12,881 bases of DNA from CAVOBC01 sp963693635 (GCA_963693635.1 CAVOBC010000110.1:1-12881), one strand, 5' to 3'. Counted from the stretch's first letter, positions 1 through 6,628 are shown. The notes: generated by a model not told the origin, from the sequence alone. Made by a program: numbers and translations.

Positions 1-980
1 GCGGTAGATCCGGGGGACGTGATCCGCAGCAGGTCACACAGTTGTGAACCCACCTCGTCGCCAACCATTGCGCACAACTTTGCCTCGTAGTCCGCAATGC
101 GAATGCTGGGATCCCGATAGTGGTCAGTGTTCTTGACCACGTGGCCCTTGCCCAATAGCAACGTGTGGCTGGCGACCTGGGTCGAGTTGAGCAGGTCACT
201 GATGACCAACCGATCGTCGGCGACATCGACCCCCACCGTGCAGCGTTGGTATGCCATCGGCACTGAGTACTTATTGGCCCGAAACGAGATCAGCCCGGTC
301 TTGTCCGCTTTGCGATGGCAAACCGCCAGGATCGGTTCAACGCCGATGTACGGCTTCATTGTCATGGGTTCCTTGTCCGCGTAGAGCGCGGCTGGAACCT
401 CCCCGGTGGTACCGTGGACTCGCGGGTTGGCGACCTCGTCGAACCACCGTTGGCTGTGCCGCTGCAACGCCGACAAGTCGCTGTAGTCGTCGCCGTATAG
501 ACCGCCCTTCACGTACTTTACGCCCGCCTCAACCTTGCCTTTGCTCTCCGGGTCGTAGCCTTCGCAAGCGTGAACCGACAGGCCAACTTGGTTAGCGTAC
601 TGACGGAAACGATCGTTCAGCGTCAGCTCGCGGAACTCCTCGTTGATCACCACCAATTTGGCCTGATCGTAGACGCACTCTTCTGGGACCCTACCGAAGC
701 ACCGGAACGCCGCATCATGCATCTGAATGCAGCTATCGGTATTGATGGGCCGCAGGCTCAGGCTGAAGTGCATCAACCGCGAGAAGGACAACACAAACAC
801 CAGGAAGTAGACCGTGGTGACCTTGCCTGCGATCACGACATCGCGCAGTTCACCGCCGTCGACCTAGCACTGCACACCCGGCAGATCGTCTATGACCGGT
901 TCGTAGTCGCGCATCTCCGCGTCTGTCACGAGCGGTCGGAGGCGCGTCAGGTAGCGCCGCAGACTACGTTCCGAGACGTC
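1..980 (-). pseudogene. IS21-family transposase (IstA-like), 5'-truncated, with internal stop; runs off left edge
   Basis: Direct translation of the minus strand gives one frame with clear IstA features. From about 980 it reads a VSERSLRRY helix-turn-helix-like stretch, then PGVQC-stop-VDGGEL, a catalytic-core beta strand ending VLSFSRLMHF, VYDQAKLVV, ESKGKVEAGVKYVK, WFDEVANPRVHGTTGEVP and NKYSVP. The putative DDE residues are the Asp codon at 858-860, the Asp codon at 666-668 and the Glu codon at 528-530. IS21 transposases cut and join the element ends together with the ATPase IstB. Here the frame has a TAG at 864-866 where the family usually has Gln (a single C-to-T change from CAG). The N-terminal DNA-binding region is missing, since the frame is closed by TAA at 1029-1031 and the first residues after it do not look like IstA. 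The last codons in the window suggest a 1-base loss near 10-14. It is very probably inactive. The missing C-terminus and any istB lie outside the window. Confidence 0.9.
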
Positions 981-1071
981 GTTTAAAGGATCCGGGAGGC
1001 AGCATTCTCGCACGTGTGAAAGAACCAATTAGCTGACGCGTTTGATCGACGTGTTCGAGAGGGGGCCCAAC
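981..1071. other. Junction between the transposase remnant and the alpha-operon terminator; no gene seen
   Basis: No coding frame with recognisable content lies here. The transposase frame stays open to the TAA at 1029-1031, but the residues upstream of the VSERSLRRY stretch do not resemble the family. The edge of the element remnant is therefore near 980-1000. I see no terminal inverted repeat or target duplication. Confidence 0.5.
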
Positions 1072-1104
1072 GAAAGAAGGGGAGCCTCTGGCTCCCCTTC
1101 TTTT
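1072..1104 (-). terminator. Rho-independent terminator after rplQ
   Basis: A perfect 14-bp stem (1073-1086 paired with 1090-1103) has a 3-nt loop at 1087-1089. The arms read AAAGAAGGGGAGCC and GGCTCCCCTTCTTT. On the minus-strand transcript the lower stem is A-rich on the 5' side and U-rich on the 3' side (UUCUUUC), as in intrinsic terminators. The plus strand also gives a U-rich 3' arm, so it may work in both directions. It lies 59 nt past the rplQ stop and separates the ribosomal cluster from the transposase remnant on the same strand. Confidence 0.9.
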
Positions 1105-1116
1105 CAACTATCCATG

Positions 1117-1144
1117 CTTACTGACGGAGATCGTCTTACTGACG
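1117..1144. repeat. 10-bp direct repeat between rplQ and its terminator
   Basis: CTTACTGACG occurs at 1117-1126 and again at 1135-1144, an 18-bp period. It lies in the 3' untranslated stretch after rplQ. No function can be read from it. Confidence 0.6.
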
Positions 1145-1163
1145 TCGTCCGTCTCGCGTTGCT

Positions 1164-1562
1164 CTACTCGTCATCGTCGTCGTCATCATCCTCCGGGTCA
1201 GCACGCGGGCGATCAACCAGTTCGATGTAACACATGGGCGCTGCGTCGCCGGTCCTGAAACCAGCTTTGAGAATACGGGTATAGCCACCCGGACGCTCCT
1301 GGTAGCGAGGCCCAATCTCCGCGAACAACTTGCCGACCAGCGCCTTGCTGCCCATGCGCGAGAATGCCAGCCGACGATTGGCGACGGAATCTTCCTTCGC
1401 GAGCGTGATCAATGGTTCTGCCACGCGGCGCAGTTCCTTCGCCTTGGGCACCGTGGTCTTAATCACTTCCTGCTCGATCAAAGAACAGGCCATGTTGCGA
1501 AACATCGCTTTGCGATGCGAACTGGTTCTGTTGAGGTGCCGGCCGCTCTTGCGATGGCGCAT
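1164..1562 (-). CDS. rplQ: Large ribosomal subunit protein L17 (bL17)
   Basis: L17 sits at the outside of the large subunit near the exit tunnel. The 132-residue protein begins MRHRKSGRHLNRTSSHR and continues IKTTVPKAKELRRV, LAKEDSVANRRLAF and GGYTRILKAGFR, nearly matching E. coli L17. I chose the ATG at 1562 because it gives the family N-terminus and has GGAG 8 nt upstream. The frame can be extended to 1586, but those eight residues are not part of the family. The protein ends in an acidic tail of one Glu, seven Asp and one Glu, encoded by a run of GAT/GAC codons. E. coli L17 instead ends in an Ala/Glu-rich stretch. It is the last gene of the cluster, 140 nt after rpoA, and is followed by a strong terminator. 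Confidence 0.98.
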   Translation of the reverse strand: MRHRKSGRHLNRTSSHRKAMFRNMACSLIEQEVIKTTVPKAKELRRVAEPLITLAKEDSVANRRLAFSRMGSKALVGKLFAEIGPRYQERPGGYTRILKAGFRTGDAAPMCYIELVDRPRADPEDDDDDDDE

Positions 1563-1702
1563 TTCCGCTTCTCCTTCGGCAGCCATACGTCTACCGACGT
1601 TTAACTGCGTTCCTCTCGTACTCTCGTACTGACATGATGCCGGGTCAGCCGGTCATCGTTCGGGGACGTCCCCGGTGTAAATCAAGTCTGTCTGGAATCC
1701 GG
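1563..1702 (-). other. Structured rpoA-rplQ spacer with two hairpins and an 8-bp tandem repeat
   Basis: The 140-nt spacer contains a perfect 14-bp palindrome at 1661-1674 (CGGGGACGTCCCCG). It also has a second stem at 1636-1657, where GATG-CCGG pairs with CCGG-CATC around a GTCAG loop with one bulged T. CTCTCGTA is duplicated in tandem at 1613-1628. Neither hairpin is followed by a U-tract in the minus direction, so they look like RNA-stability or processing elements rather than terminators. The rplQ Shine-Dalgarno lies at the downstream end. Confidence 0.6.
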
Positions 1703-2704
1703 CTAGCCGAGAACTCGCTCGTCACCGCGCAGACTTGCAGGCGGCCACTTTTCAAGGCGCATCCCCAGTGACAACCCGCGAGATGCAAGCACATCCTTGA
1801 TTTCAGTCAGGGACTTCTTGCCGAGGTTCGGTGTCTTTAGCAACTCCACTTCGGTGCGACGAATCAGGTCACCAATGTAGTAAATGTTCTCTGCCTTAAG
1901 GCAGTTCGCCGACCGCACTGTCAGTTCGAGATCATCAACGGGTCGCAGGAGAATCGGATCGATCTCGTCCTCGCGCTCAACGACCTCGGGTTCCTTGTCA
2001 CTTTCGAGGTCGACGAAGACCTCCACTTGCTGCTGCAGAATGGTTGCTGCGCGGCGAATCGCCTCTTCCGGATCAATCGTACCGTTAGTCTCCAGATCGA
2101 TGATCAACTTGTCGAGGTCTGTACGCTGTTCGACCCGGGCACTGTCAACCTTGTAGGCAACGCGTCGCACGGGGCTGTAGGACGCATCAAGCAGAAGGTG
2201 TCCAATCGTACGCTGCTGCTCTTCGTCGTTGAGGCGCAGGTCGGCCGGCTCATAGCCCCGGCCGCGGCCTACCTTGGCCCGCAACTTAAGGCTGCCGGAC
2301 TCGTTCAGGGTTGCAATCACATGGTCTGGATTAGCTATCTCGACGTCGTGGTCAGCCTGAAAATCTGAGACCGTCGCAACACCGGGACCCATCTTGTCGA
2401 GGGTCAGCTCGGCCTCGTCAGCGACGTTCAGCCGAACCGCGAGTCCCTTCAGGTTGAGAAGGATTTCGATCACGTCTTCCTGCACGCCCTCGAGGGTGCT
2501 GTATTCGTGCTGCACCCCTTCGATCTCTACCTCGGTGACAGCACAGCCAGGCATTGAAGACAGCAGAATTCGACGCAGCGCATTGCCGAGCGTGTGCCCG
2601 AAACCACGCTCAAGCGGCTCGAGAACCACAGTCGCCTGGGTGCTGCTGTGCTGCTCCACCTGGATATGCTTTGGCGTTAAGAATTCAAGTGATGAATGCG
2701 GCAT
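1703..2704 (-). CDS. rpoA: DNA-directed RNA polymerase alpha subunit
   Basis: Alpha dimerises to seed assembly of the core RNA polymerase, and its C-terminal domain contacts promoter UP elements and activators. The 333-residue product has the N-terminal assembly domain (about 1-235) with LEPLERGFGHTLGNALRR and LLSSMPGCAVTEVEI, and METNGTIDPEEA-like residues near 205-215. A charged linker follows at about 232-248. The C-terminal domain (about 249-315) carries RSANCLKAE, with Arg264, Asn267 and Lys270 at the places of the E. coli DNA-contact residues, and TPNLGKKSLTEIK. I chose the ATG at 2704 because GAGG lies at proper distance upstream and the residue register then fits E. coli exactly. An upstream ATG at 2716 and a TTG at 2719 are in frame but add unrelated residues. 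It lies 46 nt after rpsD, in the alpha operon. Confidence 0.98.
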   Translation of the reverse strand: MPHSSLEFLTPKHIQVEQHSSTQATVVLEPLERGFGHTLGNALRRILLSSMPGCAVTEVEIEGVQHEYSTLEGVQEDVIEILLNLKGLAVRLNVADEAELTLDKMGPGVATVSDFQADHDVEIANPDHVIATLNESGSLKLRAKVGRGRGYEPADLRLNDEEQQRTIGHLLLDASYSPVRRVAYKVDSARVEQRTDLDKLIIDLETNGTIDPEEAIRRAATILQQQVEVFVDLESDKEPEVVEREDEIDPILLRPVDDLELTVRSANCLKAENIYYIGDLIRRTEVELLKTPNLGKKSLTEIKDVLASRGLSLGMRLEKWPPASLRGDERVLG

Positions 2705-2750
2705 TGATGACCTCATCAAAAATGAAAGGGTTGCGGCAAGGGTCGCCGTT

Positions 2751-3374
2751 TTACTTGGAATACAGCTCGACGATCAGGCTTTCGTTGATCTCGGCGGGCA
2801 GTTCCTCGCGCTCTGGAAGCGCGCGGAACGTCCCCTCCAGCTTGTCGGCATCGACCTCAACCCAACCGCTGGGTGCTCGTTGCGCAGAGAGCGCAAGCGC
2901 GCCCTGAATGCGCAGTTGCTCACGCGCCTTCTCCCTGATCGAGACGATGTCGCCAGGCGCAACCGAGAACGATGGGATGTTGGTCACCCGACCATTCACG
3001 AGAATGCTCTTGTGCGAAACCAGCTGACGGCATTCTGCGCGCGTCGAGCCGAACCCCATGCGGTAAACAACATTGTCGAGGCGTCGCTCAAGCAATCGCA
3101 GCAGGTTCTCACCCGTTGCACCCTTTTGGCGGTCAGCCTTCTTGTAGTAATTCCTAAACTGCTTCTCTAGCACGCCGTAGATTCGGCGCACTTTCTGCTT
3201 CTCACGCAGCTGGATCGCATAGTCAGATATGCGTGGCCGTCTGGCATTACCGTGCTGTCCGGGAGGGCTCTCCGCGCGGCACTTCGACTCAAGCGGTCGA
3301 ACGCCACTCTTGAGAAAGAGGTCTGTACCCTCGCGGCGGGCGAGTTTGCATGTGGGACCGAGATATCTAGCCAT
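2751..3374 (-). CDS. rpsD: Small ribosomal subunit protein S4 (uS4)
   Basis: S4 is a primary 16S rRNA binder that starts assembly of the 30S body, and in E. coli it represses the alpha operon by binding its mRNA. The 207-residue protein starts MARYLGPTCKLARREGTDL and has SPPGQHG, YAIQLREKQKVRRIYG, FRNYYKKA and the S4 RNA-binding domain RRLDNVVYRMGFGSTRAECRQ around residues 95-160. Only two cysteines occur in the N-terminal part (Cys9, Cys31), so this is the zinc-free form. The start at 3374 has GGAG 10 nt upstream. The frame runs open to 3485 inside rpsK, but that extension is not conserved. It follows rpsK by 22 nt. Confidence 0.98.
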   Translation of the reverse strand: MARYLGPTCKLARREGTDLFLKSGVRPLESKCRAESPPGQHGNARRPRISDYAIQLREKQKVRRIYGVLEKQFRNYYKKADRQKGATGENLLRLLERRLDNVVYRMGFGSTRAECRQLVSHKSILVNGRVTNIPSFSVAPGDIVSIREKAREQLRIQGALALSAQRAPSGWVEVDADKLEGTFRALPEREELPAEINESLIVELYSK

Positions 3375-3396
3375 TAGTGTGCTGCTCCTTTGAGTC

Positions 3397-3807
3397 TCAA
3401 ACCCTGCGCTTCTTGGGCGGACGACAACCGTTGTGCGGAATCGGCGTGACGTCCGTGATGTTAGTAATGCGATAACCGACCGCATTCAGTGCCCGTACTG
3501 CAGCCTCACGGCCAGGCCCGGGTCCTTTGACGAAGACTTCAAGGTTTTGCAATCCGTAATCCTGGGCGGCGGTCCCTGCACGTTCCGCCGCAACCTGCGC
3601 TGCAAACGGGGTGCTCTTTCTGGCGCCACGGAAACCCGAACCACCGGCTGTTGCCCACGACAATGCACCACCCTGACGATCGGTAATCGTAATGATCGTG
3701 TTATTGAACGACGCATGAATATGCGCCAGTCCATCGATCACCTGGCGTTTGCCACGGCGTCTGGTCGGTACGACCGGCGCTTCTGTTGTTTCTGTCGATT
3801 CACTCAT
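3397..3807 (-). CDS. rpsK: Small ribosomal subunit protein S11 (uS11)
   Basis: S11 lies on the platform of the 30S subunit and contacts 16S rRNA near the mRNA exit path. The 136-residue product contains the highly conserved blocks GLAHIHASFNNTIITITDRQG, ALSWATAGGSGFRGARKSTPFAAQ, VFVKGPGPGREAAVRAL and the C-terminus DVTPIPHNGCRPPKKRRV. The first 20 residues are rich in Ser, Thr, Glu and Pro, unlike the basic N-terminus of E. coli S11. The ATG at 3807 has only a weak upstream Shine-Dalgarno (GAG about 9 nt away). It is preceded by a 131-nt structured spacer after rpsM. Confidence 0.97.
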   Translation of the reverse strand: MSESTETTEAPVVPTRRRGKRQVIDGLAHIHASFNNTIITITDRQGGALSWATAGGSGFRGARKSTPFAAQVAAERAGTAAQDYGLQNLEVFVKGPGPGREAAVRALNAVGYRITNITDVTPIPHNGCRPPKKRRV

Positions 3808-3938
3808 TTGACGTTTCTCAAAGCGGCCTTAACGGCCGTTGTTCGTTTGCGTCCCACTGATCACGCCAACCGGGACGCTGCTCTTGCCAGGCCCGCTCAT
3901 CTCGCAGCGAGTCGCTGGCCGAAGCCAACCCCGGTGGG
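3808..3938 (-). other. Structured rpsM-rpsK spacer
   Basis: This 131-nt spacer is far longer than in E. coli. It holds a 7-bp perfect stem GCGTCCC/GGGACGC (3849-3855 with 3872-3878, 16-nt loop). A 5-bp stem AACCC/GGGTT at 3927-3940 covers the rpsM stop. A further palindrome AACGGCCGTT lies at 3831-3840, just upstream of the rpsK start. A 23-codon minus-strand frame (ATG at 3900, stop at 3829) starts in the rpsM tail side of the spacer. It resembles nothing I know. No U-tract follows any stem, so termination is unlikely. Confidence 0.6.
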
Positions 3939-4295
3939 TTACCTGCGGATTGGCTTTTTCACGCCCTTGCGGGTGCGGGCGTTGTTCTTGGTGCCCTGGC
4001 CGCGCACCGGCAGCCCGCGCCGATGTCGGATGCCACGGTAACAACCGAGGTCGAGCAAGCGCTTGATGTTCAGCTGCTGCTCTCGCCGAAGGTCACCTTC
4101 AACGGTCAGCTTGCCGATCTCAGCCCGCAGCTTGTCGAGTTCTTCCTCGGTCAGCTCCTGGATCTTGGTACTCGGGTCGACGCTCGTTGCCACACACAGG
4201 TCGTTGGCGACCTTGCGTCCGACCCCAAAGATGTACGTGAGCGAGATGCCCGCATGTTTGTTGTCGGGGATATTGATTCCCGCTATTCGTGCCAT
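3939..4295 (-). CDS. rpsM: Small ribosomal subunit protein S13 (uS13)
   Basis: S13 sits in the head of the 30S subunit, where its C-terminal tail touches P-site tRNA and it forms bridges to the large subunit. The 118-residue protein begins MARIAGINIPDNKHAGISL, has the helix-two-turn-helix stretch TYIFGVGRKVA, then GDLRREQQLNIKRL, and ends in the conserved GLPVRGQGTKNNARTRKG plus a basic tail. The ATG at 4295 has a perfect AGGAG six nt upstream that overlaps the rpmJ stop codon. It therefore appears translationally linked to rpmJ. In E. coli this gene opens the alpha operon behind a long regulatory leader; here the gap to rpmJ is 9 nt. Confidence 0.98.
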   Translation of the reverse strand: MARIAGINIPDNKHAGISLTYIFGVGRKVANDLCVATSVDPSTKIQELTEEELDKLRAEIGKLTVEGDLRREQQLNIKRLLDLGCYRGIRHRRGLPVRGQGTKNNARTRKGVKKPIRR

Positions 4296-4304
4296 AGGAA
4301 GCTC

Positions 4305-4418
4305 CTACCCTTGACGCTGCTTGTGGCGCGGCTCGCTACAAATCACACGAACCACTCCCTTCCGCCGGACGATGCGGCAATTGCGGCACATCCTCTTTAC
4401 TGATGCTCTAACTTTCAT
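4305..4418 (-). CDS. rpmJ: Large ribosomal subunit protein L36 (bL36), zinc-binding form
   Basis: Translation of the minus strand gives a 37-residue protein beginning MKVRASVKRMCRNCRIVRR and ending CSEPRHKQRQG, a full-length match to L36. The zinc ligands Cys11, Cys14, Cys27 and His32 are all present, so this is the zinc-containing form. L36 binds 23S rRNA in the large subunit near the stalk base. The ATG at 4418 is 2 nt past the secY TAG, and a CAGG inside the secY end can serve as ribosome binding site. The TAG stop at 4305-4307 lies inside the region used by the rpsM Shine-Dalgarno. The placement between secY and rpsM is the usual proteobacterial one. Confidence 0.98.
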   Translation of the reverse strand: MKVRASVKRMCRNCRIVRRKGVVRVICSEPRHKQRQG

Positions 4419-4420
4419 AA

Positions 4421-5761
4421 CTAGCCTGCTTTGCCCCGACCAAAATGTTGAAGATTTGATTTCTTCATTAACGATTCATACTGATGTGACATCAGATGCG
4501 TCTGCACCTGCGACATAAAGTCCATGACCACGACGACGACGATCAAGAGTGCCGTTCCACCCAACTGGAAAGTGATGTTGAACTGCACGATGAGAAACTG
4601 CGGCAAGAGACACACGCTCGTCATGTAGATCGACCCAAATAGCGTGAGTCGCGTGACGATGGTGTCCAGGTACTTGGCAGTCTGTTCGCCGGGCCGATAC
4701 CCCGGAATAAAGCCGCCGCCTTTCTTCAGGTTCTCCGCCATCTCTTTCGGGCTGAACTGCAGCGCCGTATACCAGAAGCAGAAGAAGATGATGCCGGCAG
4801 AGAACAAAATCATGTTGAGCGGCTGGCCCGGCGCGATCTGCAAAGACAACTCCTGCAACCACTCCATACCAGGACTCTGCCCAAACCACTGGCCGAGCGA
4901 CGATGGGAAGAGCAGCAGACTGCTCGCGAAGATCGCCGGGATGACCCCTGCCATGTTTACCTTGAGCGGCAACATCGACTGCTGGGCCGCGTATTGCTGC
5001 CGGCCCTGCTGTCTGCGCGCGTAATTGACTGATATCCGTCGTTGCCCGCGCTCCACGAACACAACGCCCGCCACAATCAACACGGCAATCGTACCGACTC
5101 CCAGTAGCACCAGAATAGAAACGTCGCCCTGGCGTGCTTGCTCGAAGGACTGCCCAAGCGCGCCGGGAAAGCCAGAGACGATACCCGCGAAAATCAGAAT
5201 CGAGATGCCATTGCCGATACCCCGTTCAGTGACCTGCTCACCCAGCCACATCAGGAACATCGAGCCCGTCACGAACGTCGTGATTGCAACGAAATGAAAC
5301 GACATCGAACCGGTGTAAGACAAACCCTGGGACGCGAGCCCGCTGCTCATCGCGAAGCCCTGAATCGTTGCGAGCACGAGCGTGCCGTAGCGAGCGTACT
5401 GTTGAATTTTGCGTCTGCCTGCCTCGCCCTCCTTGCGTAGCTGCTGCAATGAGGGCGTCGTCGCGACGACGAGTTGGGTAATAATCTGGGCAGAGATATA
5501 CGGCATGATGCCAAGCGCAAAGATGCTCATGCGCTCCATCGCACCACCCGAGAACATATTGAACATATCAAGAATGCCGCCCTGATTTTGCTCAAAGAGG
5601 GCGCGCAAACGGTCCGGGTTGATACCCGGGACGGGGATGTGTGAGCCGATGCGATAGACCACAATCGCCAGCAGCACGTAAAACAGGCGATGACGGAGCT
5701 CAACGAGTCCGTCCCCGATTCCCGTGGGTGCTTTACCGCTTTGTGACAATACGCTGGTCAT
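4421..5761 (-). CDS. secY: Protein translocase channel subunit SecY
   Basis: SecY is the ten-helix channel of the general secretion system in the inner membrane, working with SecE, SecG and the SecA motor or the ribosome. The 446-residue product has the plug-region IPVPGI (about 42-47), MFNMFSGGAMERMSIFALGI (66-85), EGEAGRRKIQQYARYGTLVL (111-130), MFLMWLGEQVTERGIGNGIS (168-187), the cytoplasmic loop VERGQRRISVNYARRQQGR (about 236-254) and PGYRPGEQTAKYLD (353-366). Arg356 is in the place of E. coli Arg357, which is needed for SecA coupling. Ten hydrophobic segments are visible. The ATG at 5761 has a weak Shine-Dalgarno. It lies 109 nt after rplO and 2 nt before rpmJ. Confidence 0.98.
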   Translation of the reverse strand: MTSVLSQSGKAPTGIGDGLVELRHRLFYVLLAIVVYRIGSHIPVPGINPDRLRALFEQNQGGILDMFNMFSGGAMERMSIFALGIMPYISAQIITQLVVATTPSLQQLRKEGEAGRRKIQQYARYGTLVLATIQGFAMSSGLASQGLSYTGSMSFHFVAITTFVTGSMFLMWLGEQVTERGIGNGISILIFAGIVSGFPGALGQSFEQARQGDVSILVLLGVGTIAVLIVAGVVFVERGQRRISVNYARRQQGRQQYAAQQSMLPLKVNMAGVIPAIFASSLLLFPSSLGQWFGQSPGMEWLQELSLQIAPGQPLNMILFSAGIIFFCFWYTALQFSPKEMAENLKKGGGFIPGYRPGEQTAKYLDTIVTRLTLFGSIYMTSVCLLPQFLIVQFNITFQLGGTALLIVVVVVMDFMSQVQTHLMSHQYESLMKKSNLQHFGRGKAG

Positions 5762-5848
5762 TCGACATTACTCATGAAGGGCAGCTTGGCGCCCGTTCTG
5801 TGATCTTTCCCCTGTCTCGTTCTTCTGGTTGCGTCTGCTCTCGTCGTC

Positions 5849-5866
5849 TATTGCTAATATTGCTAA
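5849..5866. repeat. 9-bp tandem repeat in the rplO-secY spacer
   Basis: TATTGCTAA occurs twice in tandem (5849-5857, 5858-5866), directly after the rplO stop. The whole spacer (5762-5870, 109 nt) has no open frame of note. The repeat is AT-rich and read on the minus strand gives TTAGCAATA twice. I see no convincing promoter pair around it. Confidence 0.6.
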
Positions 5867-5870
5867 GGCC

Positions 5871-6305
5871 CTAGGCCTCGACCTTGCCGCCAGCCGCTTC
5901 GATAGCCGCCTCGGCACCTTTCGATGCCCGGATTCCCTTAAGCGTCACTGCTCGGGAGATCGAACCGGACAACATGACCTTGGCCCGCTCCATCCGGTGG
6001 TTAATGACGTTAGCTTCACGCAGCACGTCCACCGTTATTTCCTCTGCCTCGAGGCTATTGATCTCGGACAATGTCACTTCGGCCGTGATGCGGGACAGGC
6101 GAGAGGTGAAACCGAACTTCGGCAGTCGCAGTTGCAGTGGCTGCTGGCCACCCTCGAAGCCGGGGCGAACGCGCCCGCCCGAACGGGATTTCTGCCCCTT
6201 GTGGCCACGACCACAGGTCTTGCCAAAGCCACTACCACCACCGCGCCCCACGCGCTTTCTGCTGCTGCGCGCACCGCGGGGTGATTTCAATTCATTCAGA
6301 TTCAT
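5871..6305 (-). CDS. rplO: Large ribosomal subunit protein L15 (uL15)
   Basis: L15 is a late-assembly 23S rRNA binder with a long basic extension into the rRNA core. The 144-residue product begins MNLNELKSPRGARSSRKRVG and has the basic glycine-rich stretch GRGGGSGFGKTCGRGHKGQK, then GFEGGQQPLQLRLPKFGF. It ends in an Ala/Glu/Gly-rich segment. The ATG at 6305 is preferred because GGAG lies 6 nt upstream and the length equals E. coli L15. An in-frame ATG at 6317 adds four residues but has no ribosome binding site. The gene sits between rpmD and secY as in the standard spc order. Confidence 0.97.
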   Translation of the reverse strand: MNLNELKSPRGARSSRKRVGRGGGSGFGKTCGRGHKGQKSRSGGRVRPGFEGGQQPLQLRLPKFGFTSRLSRITAEVTLSEINSLEAEEITVDVLREANVINHRMERAKVMLSGSISRAVTLKGIRASKGAEAAIEAAGGKVEA

Positions 6306-6360
6306 GTATTGCTCCATCAGCGGGGAGTGAGACGTGGCACCAACGTCGGCACTGGGTCAT

Positions 6361-6546
6361 CTACTCCTCGACCTTCACCATGTAAGACACTTTGTCGATC
6401 ATGCCCCGGACTTCCGGCGTATCGATGACCTCGACCGAATGGCGAATGCGCCTCAGCCCGAGACCCATCAAACAGCCCTTGTGTTTCGCGAGGCGACCGA
6501 TCGCACTTCGCATCATCGTCACCTTGATTTTTTTCTGCTGTGCCAT
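6361..6546 (-). CDS. rpmD: Large ribosomal subunit protein L30 (uL30)
   Basis: The 61-residue product starts MAQQKKIKVTMMRSAIGRL and has HKGCLMGLGLRRIRHSVEV and a KVSYMVKVEE end. These match the length and fold segments of bacterial L30, a small protein of the large subunit. The position between rpsE and rplO is diagnostic. The ATG at 6546 has AAGG very close upstream, a poorly spaced ribosome binding site. The spacers on both sides (82 nt from rpsE, 55 nt to rplO) are longer than in E. coli. Confidence 0.96.
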   Translation of the reverse strand: MAQQKKIKVTMMRSAIGRLAKHKGCLMGLGLRRIRHSVEVIDTPEVRGMIDKVSYMVKVEE

Positions 6547-6628
6547 GCCTTCGCTCTGCTTTGCTTTGCCTCTACGGCCGCGTTTACGACCTTACTGTCT
6601 CTTGCCTGCGCCGATTCCCGGATTGCGA

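Noticed and set aside
570..986. 138-codon open frame on the plus strand
   Set aside because: It is antisense to the transposase frame, which has clear family motifs; the plus-strand product has none.
1661..1674. Palindrome as an intrinsic terminator after rpoA
   Set aside because: No U-tract follows it on the minus strand, and rplQ downstream belongs to the same operon.
2394..3170. 258-codon open frame on the plus strand
   Set aside because: It lies antisense across rpoA and rpsD, whose products match known families over full length. The plus-strand product has no recognisable domain.
3375..3485. N-terminal extension of S4
   Set aside because: It overlaps the rpsK coding end, is not conserved in S4, and the ATG at 3374 has a good ribosome binding site.
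4476..4889. 137-codon open frame on the minus strand
   Set aside because: It is an out-of-frame reading of secY. The secY frame is unbroken and conserved throughout.
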